The notes beneath the pieces are model-generated. The model saw only the letters and a program-made list of their open reading frames with translations. It searched no databases and had not been told where the DNA came from. Below are positions 14,383 to 19,357 of a stretch of 19,357 nt of DNA, piece by piece. Origin of the DNA: an uncultured Candidatus Saccharibacteria bacterium (GTDB lineage: Bacteria > Patescibacteriota > Saccharimonadia > Saccharimonadales > Saccharimonadaceae); NCBI GenBank assembly GCA_938036825.1, contig CALHWD010000003.1:1-19357 (forward strand). The letters are read 5' to 3'. Both the position numbers and the translations under genes were made by a program. Positions within the stretch are counted from its first letter, which is position 1, and every line of letters starts with the position of its first letter.

Positions 14383-15363
14383 CTAATCGAGTTTGTGCTC
14401 AACCTTGATGCCAGGTCCCATCGTCGTTGCAGCTGCGATGGATTTGACATATACACCCTTGAGCGAGCTTGGCTTTTGAGCTTGCAAGCTGGCGAAGAAG
14501 GCATTGGCGTTAGCGCGGAGCTTCTCTGTACCAAAGCTTACCTTGCCGATACTGAGGTGAATCGCGGCTTGCTTGTCTACGCGGTACTCCACCTTACCAG
14601 CTTTTGCCTCAGTGACGGCAGTTGCAATGTCAGTAGTTACAGTGCCGCTCTTTGGGTTAGGCATTAGACCCTTTGGCCCAAGCAGACGGGCGTACTTACC
14701 AAGCTTTGGCATGTACTGCGGGGTGGCGATCAAAACGTCAAAGTCTAACGTACCTTTGTCGAGTAGCTTGATGATAGCCTCTTCGCCAGCAATGTCTGCC
14801 CCTGCTTTGGTAGCAGTTGCAATCTCAGCTTCTGGTGCAAAGACGGCAACGCGAACAGTCTTGCCTGTGCCGTGTGGCAAGACAACTGTCGAGCGGATAT
14901 TTTGATCGGCCTGGCGTGGATCAACACCAAGGCGGACGTGCAACTCAACACTCGCATCAAACTTAGCAGGGTTGGTCTCGGTTGCCAGCTGGAGTGCTTC
15001 GTCTAGCGAGTACACCTTATCTTTTTTAACCTTCTCAGTTAGTTTTCGATAGGCCTTGCCGCGGCGCTCAATCAGTGGGCGAACCTTTGGCGCGGGCCCT
15101 TTCTTGATAGCTGCATCGACATCACCCTGAGGGGTTGTATCGCCAGCCTCTTTGCGGGCTTCTTTCTCAGCCTTCGCTTCAGCCTCGTCGAGGGCCTTTT
15201 GGCTACGCTTACCAGCCTTTGCAACAGTAGCTTCGCGCTGGGCAATGACATCCTTGTCGTTTGCTGCAGCGATGGCCGCCTCAATCTCTGCAATGGTATT
15301 TTTTTCTGAAACATCGAGTTTCAGCTCTGCTGCTTTTTCAAGCAGATCGGCTTTTTTTGCCAT
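14383..15363 (-). CDS. rplA: 50S ribosomal protein L1 with N-terminal extension
   Basis: 326 residues, against about 230 for ordinary L1. L1 forms the mobile stalk that handles the exiting tRNA. The canonical domain starts at about residue 98 (IERRGKAYRKL, then VYSLDEALQLA) and contains LLGPKGLMPNPKSGTVT, MPKLGKYARLLG and the GKVEYRVDKQAAIHLSIGKVSF block. Residues 1-97 are extra: a helix-extended unit (LLEKAAELKLDVSEKNTIAEIEAAI, reminiscent of SAP/HeH-type folds), then a Lys/Glu/Ala-rich charged helix. ATG 15363 has an AGAAAGGAT site at normal distance. rplK is not adjacent, unlike in most bacteria. Confidence 0.96.
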   Translation of the reverse strand: MAKKADLLEKAAELKLDVSEKNTIAEIEAAIAAANDKDVIAQREATVAKAGKRSQKALDEAEAKAEKEARKEAGDTTPQGDVDAAIKKGPAPKVRPLIERRGKAYRKLTEKVKKDKVYSLDEALQLATETNPAKFDASVELHVRLGVDPRQADQNIRSTVVLPHGTGKTVRVAVFAPEAEIATATKAGADIAGEEAIIKLLDKGTLDFDVLIATPQYMPKLGKYARLLGPKGLMPNPKSGTVTTDIATAVTEAKAGKVEYRVDKQAAIHLSIGKVSFGTEKLRANANAFFASLQAQKPSSLKGVYVKSIAAATTMGPGIKVEHKLD

Positions 15364-15424
15364 AGTATCCTTTCTGTGGTGCAAGCGGCTTGGGTGCCTC
15401 CCACGATTACTCATTAACCTTTCT

Positions 15425-15430
15425 AGTATA
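15425..15430 (-). promoter_or_regulatory. -10 box of the rplA promoter
   Basis: TATACT preceded by TGC (extended -10) on the minus strand, with a predicted start near 15418 and a leader of about 55 nt. No good -35 box is seen at 17 bp. Confidence 0.55.
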
Positions 15431-15495
15431 GCATATATGGGCCCTGCAGCATGAGATAATAAGCTTGTACAATGCGAAAAAACAGAGTAGTTATT

Positions 15496-15525
15496 TTGAA
15501 CACGCATCACCAATTGTGCTATAAT
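15496..15525 (+). promoter_or_regulatory. promoter of tRNA-Pro
   Basis: TTGAAC (15496-15501), an 18-bp spacer ending in TGC, and a perfect TATAAT (15520-15525). The start is expected near 15532, six bases before the mature tRNA. Confidence 0.8.
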
Positions 15526-15537
15526 GAGAGACGTTGT

Positions 15538-15613
15538 CGGGGTGTGGCGCAGCTGGTAGCGCGTACGGCTGGGGGCCGTGAGGTCGCAAGTTCAAGTCTT
15601 GTCACCCCGACCA
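15538..15613 (+). tRNA. tRNA-Pro (anticodon GGG)
   Basis: All four arms fold: a 7-bp acceptor (CGGGGTG with CACCCCG), a GCGC/GCGC D-stem, an anticodon stem TACGG/CCGTG with loop CTGGGGG giving anticodon GGG at positions 34-36, and a T-arm with TTCAAGT. The discriminator is A and the CCA end is encoded. It reads CCC and CCU proline codons. It is transcribed alone, from its own promoter to its own terminator, and sits at the left border of the recombinase-bearing island, a common integration position. Confidence 0.97.
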
Positions 15614-15627
15614 TTGAGTCAACACTC

Positions 15628-15672
15628 AAACCCACGTCATGGAAGCCCCATGACGTGGGTTTTTGCTTGTTT
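15628..15672 (+). terminator. terminator of tRNA-Pro
   Basis: A 15-bp perfect stem (15628-15642 with 15648-15662) and a 5-base loop, followed by a T-rich tail. The recombinase remnant reads through the same hairpin on the other strand. Confidence 0.85.
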
Positions 15673-16835
15673 TTGCTGGGTTTTGGGGCAGGAAGGCCAT
15701 CATCTGGCAGACCGTGCAAGCCTGGCCCTTCTGGCCCCGAGGCGACGATGTCACTTGGTTGGCTCAATGTGACTTCGTCGTCTCGAGGAGATGCAGGAGT
15801 GTCGCTGGCCATAGTCTTCGATTCGCCTGTCCCACTATCCATCGCATCAAGGTCATCATCCATCTCCTCCACAGCACCCGCCGCATTGCCATCCACCCGC
15901 TGTAGTCCGTCGCCTGTCGTCGTCACATCTCTCACCCCCAGCACCCCATCAAACGGTGGCTGGTAGCGCACCATCGCAGTGAGCAGCCCAGTCTCGTCGT
16001 CTGGTGTGATGTACACCTTGTCGAAGAGCACTTGGTTGAGCATGCGTCGGATGTGCTCAGGAGCTTGCCGGTAGGCGGTGGCCATGTGCTGGGCAATATC
16101 TAACGCTTGCCCGACCAAGGCCTGCCGCTCTGTCATCTCACCCTCCAGTCCCGTCATCTGCCGCTCCACACCGCGCAGCTCACGGCTTATCCGGCTTTGC
16201 TCACGCTTGAGGACGTCAAGCGGAATGGCGTCGGCGTAGTGAGCTTGGAGGAGCTTGTCTCGCTCTCGTTCGAGCCATCGCTGCACGGTCTTCGCTTCCG
16301 TCAGCCGCTGAGTCGACTCCGTTACCAGCATGGCGAGCTGCCGCCGCAGGGCAGTTTCGAGGACAGCTCGCTGCCCAGGCCGCAACGCCACTCGGTCATA
16401 GAGCCGGACGATCTCATCCTCAATCTGCTCCGCCAGCGTTGCCCGAAACGAGCACTGCGGCTGCTTCTTAGAGTGTCGCCCCAAGCAGACGAAGTACTCG
16501 TACACCACACCGCGGGGCTTCACATTCGTCACGATGAGACGGGAACCACAGATGCCGCAGTAGATCGTCGACTTCAGGTAGTGGGCGTGCTTGACCGTCC
16601 GCTCACCGTTGACGCGGGTGGCCAGCAGCGTCTGCACCGACTCGTACGTCGCTCGATCCACCAAGGGCTCATGGCTCCCGGCATAGTGCACCCCTTGATA
16701 GACCACCTCGCCGACGTAGAAGGGATTGTGTAGCACCTTGCTGAGTAGCTGCACCGTCACTGGCTTCTCCGGCAGTGAGGCGGTCGGCACGGTGGTCAGG
16801 CCACCACTCTTGCATTACCTTCGCTGTCATAAGCG

Positions 16836-16952
16836 TCACATAGTTTTGCTCGGTTCGCGCCAAAAGGTAGCGGTGTCGCGGATGTCATGACGATTGTGCA
16901 TCACGCCAGTTACTGGATCGACGTATGGGTCATTGGCTAGCTCGTACGCCAT
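16836..16952 (-). pseudogene. N-terminal fragment of a Fic toxin
   Basis: A 38-residue frame starts at ATG 16952, 5 bp after the antitoxin stop. It carries NDPYVDPVTGVMHNRHDIRD, which matches the typical DPYLYPGTDVLRN-type opening of Fic (AMP-transferring) proteins. After about 30 residues the sequence changes to recombinase coding DNA in another frame and then stops. The catalytic HPFREGNGR-type motif is gone, so no toxin activity remains. Confidence 0.75.
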
Positions 16953-16957
16953 ACCCG

Positions 16958-17152
16958 TTAACGTGCTTGCCGACCTTCCTCGTTGAGGCTAGCCTGCGCC
17001 TGCGCTACCAACTCATTAGCCGAGACGTCTCCTCGCGCAAAGGCCTCAAGTAAGCGCTTGGTAGCATTCGTAACTGCCACACCTTCAAGCTCGTGTGAGC
17101 CGATAATTGCCCGAATTAACTGCTGGCGTTGCGTTATTTCTGCTGCTGTCAT
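16958..17152 (-). CDS. VbhA-type Fic antitoxin
   Basis: 64 residues, all helical by composition. VbhA-type antitoxins block Fic AMPylation by placing an inhibitory helix with the motif (S/T)xxxE(G/N) into the ATP site; here SHELEG at about residues 19-24 fits exactly. The following GVAVTNATKRLLEAFARGDVSANELVAQAQA matches the rest of the domain. The order, antitoxin then fic with a 5-bp gap, is the classical vbhA-vbhT arrangement, but here the toxin is truncated. ATG 17152 lies about 5 nt after the predicted transcript start, so it is nearly leaderless. It may now act against Fic proteins elsewhere, or be in decay. Confidence 0.8.
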   Translation of the reverse strand: MTAAEITQRQQLIRAIIGSHELEGVAVTNATKRLLEAFARGDVSANELVAQAQASLNEEGRQAR

Positions 17153-17163
17153 ATCTATTAATC

Positions 17164-17192
17164 AGTATAGCAATATTGCAGAATATTGCCAG
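17164..17192 (-). promoter_or_regulatory. antitoxin promoter with overlapping repeats
   Basis: CTGGCA (17192-17187), a 17-bp spacer ending in TGC, and TATACT (17169-17164). The spacer holds two related repeats: GCAATATTGC (perfect palindrome, 17170-17179) and GGCAATATTC next to it. Such repeats over a toxin-antitoxin promoter would suit an autoregulatory operator. Confidence 0.55.
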
Positions 17193-17225
17193 GCAATACC
17201 GAACCTATATTCCAAGCATGCAGCC

Positions 17226-17254
17226 TTTACACTCCCCGTCCGTCATGCTTAAAT
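17226..17254 (+). promoter_or_regulatory. promoter of the coiled-coil protein
   Basis: TTTACA (17226-17231), a 17-bp spacer ending in TGC, and TTAAAT (17249-17254). The predicted start is 17261, exactly the ATG, so the mRNA would be leaderless. Confidence 0.7.
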
Positions 17255-17260
17255 AGAAGT

Positions 17261-17674
17261 ATGACTGAAAAAGACTTCCAACGCATACAAGAATTATTAA
17301 CCACGAGTCTCAACGCCACAGAGGCGCGGAATGCTGAGCGTTTCGACAAGATCGACAAGCGCTTAGATGGTGTGGAGAGACGGCTCGACAAGCTGGAACA
17401 CGAGATAAAAGATGTACGCAGCAGAATGGAAGAGAGTTTCGACGCCATTGGTGCTCAGTTCAATGAGATTGACAACCGGTTTGCAGAACTGGATGAGAAG
17501 ATCGACCGCAACCATCAGGAAGTGACCAAGCGGATCGACACACTCAGCAAAAATATTGAAGCGCAAGGCGAAGAAGCCCTCCGCGCTCAGGGAGCACTCA
17601 AGCTGCTCACCACCCAGCACGAGCAGCTTACGGGCCGGGTGGCGATTATCGAGAGCCGGTTGCAGGCGGCGTAG
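17261..17674 (+). CDS. coiled-coil protein of unknown function
   Basis: 137 residues, nearly all charged heptads: FDKIDKRLDGVERRLDKLEHEI, then further repeats through residue 130. It has no membrane segment. The pattern resembles the small t-SNARE/laminin-like coiled-coil proteins annotated as hypothetical in many CPR genomes; a long parallel coiled coil is expected. An upstream in-frame start (17186) would add 25 residues, but the promoter places the transcript start at ATG 17261. It is the only clearly intact plus-strand gene in the island, and its function is unknown. Confidence 0.75.
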   Translation: MTEKDFQRIQELLTTSLNATEARNAERFDKIDKRLDGVERRLDKLEHEIKDVRSRMEESFDAIGAQFNEIDNRFAELDEKIDRNHQEVTKRIDTLSKNIEAQGEEALRAQGALKLLTTQHEQLTGRVAIIESRLQAA

Positions 17675-17962
17675 CGGCACAGGCACCTCGATCACTCCGT
17701 TGGACGCTGGTTCGCCGGCGTCTATTGCTTTGTCTGCCGCTGCGTCAGCGACGTAGGTGCCGCCTACTTTGCTGGAGGGTAGGTGTTCTAGAACCCAACC
17801 TTGGACGTGCCCGGTAGCCCACAAGAATGCTCTGGCTGCCCCCTGGTAGCAGGGCGTGACCTGCATAGCGAGGTGCATCGCGTTTACCCACAATCAGATC
17901 ACGATTCAGCCACAAACAGCCCGCCAGGACGGGAGACGGCTAACTGGCTCAGCGTCTGGTGA
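17675..17962. other. intergenic stretch with possible minus-strand remnant
   Basis: No plus-strand gene is supported. On the minus strand, 17893-17680 is open and reads CYQGAARAFLWATGHVQGW to GGTYVADAAADKAI, which vaguely resembles an SH3-like unit ending in a YVxDA motif. It continues antisense into the coiled-coil gene, so it may be chance. It could be an inverted piece of the missing SH3 protein N-terminus. Confidence 0.3.
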
Positions 17963-18719
17963 TTCAATCATTGTAGCTACGTCAAAGGCCCGTACAGCAA
18001 CAGTAACTACTGGTACAAAGTGGATGGGTACGGCTCAGGCTGGATAGCTGATTCTATGCTCTCTACGGGAAGCGACCTACCAGTGACCGACGCGTGTTCA
18101 GAGGACAATCAAAATTCGACGCCAGCTGTTCCAAATCAGTCACCGACTTCCATGGCCAGAGTGCTCAACGACCCTGAGGTAGAGTATGTAAACGGGAGAA
18201 TAGGTCCCACCACCAAACACAACACACTCAAGGTTTATCCCGCGAATAGTGGGTTCGCTTTAGAATGTTGGACTAAAGGTGAATCTGTGAACGGCCCCGA
18301 TGGAAAAGCTTCAGAAAGATGGTATTACACCTCAGACAAAACCTGGGTGTCTGCTGCATACTTGTCAATTGATACGGCTGGTTCGACAATTCCTGACTGT
18401 AACTCACCGAAAGGAAATAGCCCAACTGCAGGAGTTAGAGTTAAACACCCACGCACTTGGCCAAAAACGTGGGATGTTCGGTACGATGGAAACGATTCCA
18501 CCGTCGCAGATTTCCTTTACCAGCACTATCACAAAAATGACTCACTTCCTGGTGTTGATGCAAGGATAGACTGGTCATACTTTAGTAATCGCTCATGGTT
18601 CAAGGGGCAGGCATACAAGATCCGTGTCGGCGACTATAGACAAGCTACACGAGAAGTACGCTGCCATTGCAGGCAAAGCGCAAGAATTCAATGTCTACTC
18701 GGAGGGCTGCTACGAGTAA
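17963..18719 (+). pseudogene. broken SH3-like cell-surface protein
   Basis: The frame opens right after a TGA at 17960 with no ATG, so the N-terminus and any signal peptide are missing. There are two SH3b-like units: YVKGPYSNSNYWYKVDGYGSGW to IADSML (17970-18060), and one around LKVYPANSG to WYYTSDKTWVSAAYLS (about 18230-18380). Paired cysteines (DAC, LECW, PDC) suit an extracellular protein. Near 18628 the frame must shift: continuing in the alternative frame gives ATIDKLHEKYAAIAGKAQEF and ends in GCYE at TAA 18719, clearly the natural C-terminus. At least two lesions are therefore present, unless these are sequencing errors. Such proteins usually bind cell wall. Confidence 0.6.
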
Positions 18720-18769
18720 ATCACTTTACACATGACGTTAGATGATCGATCATAATCGTACAAATCCCC

Positions 18770-19357
18770 CTACCCCTGCAACATCTCATAAGGAGTTCGC
18801 AGGTTTATTCCTAAGTGGATTCTATCATAGTTATAGTAATCTATGAATCGGTTACGTTTACGGCTAATGAAACGAATGTCTTTGTTGCAGTTGTAGGCGC
18901 CAATGCATTCTTTGCGCACGGTTCTGTTAAACCGTTCTATGTGGGCATCATCGTGAGGGTGGCGGACTTCTAGTGTGCCTCGTTTTAATGCTGCTATGAT
19001 GCAATCTGTCTTGAAAGTACCTTTGGAACTCTGCGCCGTTATCGCTTTGCACCATTCGAAACGGAATTCCCGTGTATGCTTGCGCTTCAAAGATTGTTGC
19101 TGCGGCATCCTTTTGAGCGAGCCGGGCCGAGGCTTCTGCATACGCCATTCTAGAGTATAGGTCGATTACGGTGTCGATGTATATTTTGGAGCGATCAAGC
19201 GGATTGACGTAATGTACGGTATCGATCTGAACCAGTTCGCCTGGAGCGGTTGGCAGCGGTCTCTTTTCGTTCCAGCGGTATTTTCTCTTTTTCGTCTTTT
19301 CATCTAGCGCATTCGGATGCGTATGCGGAGCAGAACTGCGCGTTTTAATATCCCACT
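18770..19357 (-). pseudogene. frameshifted DDE transposase (integrase core), partial
   Basis: The rve-type catalytic core of an IS3/IS481-like transposase. From the right edge: PGELVQIDTVHY (first Asp), a DRSKIYIDTVIDLYSRMAYA strand, FRMVQSDNGAEF (second Asp), then, after a one-base slip near 18967, RHPHDDAHIERFNRTVRKEC (catalytic Glu), and the C-terminal YDRIHLGINLRTPYEMLQG. Joining the two frames restores an unbroken core, so a single extra base inactivated it unless the element uses frameshifting, which is unlikely at this late position. The N-terminal HTH part lies beyond the window. No convincing terminal inverted repeat is seen downstream of 18770. Confidence 0.88.
18770..19357 (-). mobile_element. 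IS3/IS481-like insertion sequence, left part
   Basis: The transposase remnant shows that an IS element enters from the right edge. Its end must lie between about 18720 and 18770, since the SH3-like gene stops at 18719. A 10-bp palindrome (tgatcgatca) lies in this gap, but I cannot define the element boundary or a target duplication from one side. Confidence 0.6.

Larger units (their letters stand above)
15519..16863 (-). pseudogene. serine recombinase remnant, catalytic domain lost and frameshifted
   Basis: Homology runs from the middle of a large serine recombinase: MQEW, then (after a +1 slip near 16801) GLTTVPTASLPEKPVTVQLL, then KVLHNPFYVGEVVYQG of the recombinase domain. The zinc ribbon CGICGSRL with its distal cysteines follows, and then a long coiled coil of about 100 residues. 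The N-terminal resolvase domain with the catalytic Ser is absent: upstream DNA is Fic coding sequence instead. The open part starts at 16790. At the C-terminus the frame runs antisense through the tRNA terminator and the whole tRNA-Pro, so the last ~50 residues are probably not original; the real end is likely near 15690. Base composition is GC-richer than its surroundings, consistent with transfer. Confidence 0.85.

Noticed and set aside
15519..15690. The last ~50 residues of the recombinase frame (GVTRLELATSRPPAVRATSCAT) as a genuine protein domain
   Set aside because: This is the antisense translation of the tRNA and its terminator hairpin, a well-known annotation artefact.
16107..16733. 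A 208-codon plus-strand open frame
   Set aside because: It is fully antisense to the recombinase zinc-ribbon and coiled-coil region, in GC-rich DNA where long mirror frames are common.
17363..17893. A 176-codon minus-strand open frame as a gene
   Set aside because: More than half is antisense to the intact coiled-coil gene and no ribosome site precedes it. Only its upstream third (17680-17893) is kept as a weak remnant.
1..19357. CRISPR arrays, rRNA genes or a replication origin
   Set aside because: No regularly spaced repeats, rRNA signatures or DnaA-box clusters were seen. The only long direct repeat is the 150-bp duplication near dnaB.

Overview
This window looks like chromosomal DNA of a Candidate Phyla Radiation bacterium, most likely Candidatus Saccharibacteria (TM7). 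The signs are small genes read with the standard code (TGA is a stop), a conserved 171-residue protein I recognise from this radiation, an L1 protein with a long lysine-rich extension, a DnaX without its zinc module, and several genes whose promoter -10 box lies directly against the start codon. The taxonomic call is inference from gene content, not from a search.

Left part (1-5.1 kb): a minus-strand replication operon, dnaX then dnaB (8-nt overlap), followed by two paralogous small membrane proteins. The tail of dnaB, the intergenic DNA and the first 50 codons of the membrane protein were duplicated with a period of about 731 bp; the 150 bp from the start codon onward are identical in the two copies. 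A divergent plus-strand gene (Imm5-like, tentative) closes with a strong terminator.

Middle (5.2-15.5 kb): a CPR-type conserved protein, a small membrane protein, and rplJ-rplL behind an L10 leader with a terminator hairpin. Next comes a 719-residue protein that resembles a very divergent RelA/SpoT alarmone synthetase. Then follows a compact thymidylate supply cluster: dcd-HIT-tmk on the minus strand with TAATG overlaps, folA divergent from dcd, and thyA with an uncharacterised partner converging on folA. Together Dcd (dUTP/dUMP supply), ThyA, DHFR (folate recycling) and Tmk cover the route to dTDP. rplA, with an N-terminal extension, ends this part.

Right part (15.5-19.4 kb): a tRNA-Pro(GGG) with encoded CCA and its own promoter and terminator marks the border of a decayed mobile island. 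The island holds a serine recombinase lacking its catalytic domain and carrying a frameshift, a VbhA-type Fic antitoxin with the toxin cut off after about 30 residues, an intact coiled-coil protein, a broken SH3-like secreted-type protein, and a frameshifted DDE transposase that runs off the right edge.

The most interesting items are the Rel-like protein, the Fic antitoxin retained beside a destroyed toxin, the dnaB-tail duplication with its chimeric mini-ORF, and the repeated use of apparently leaderless starts.
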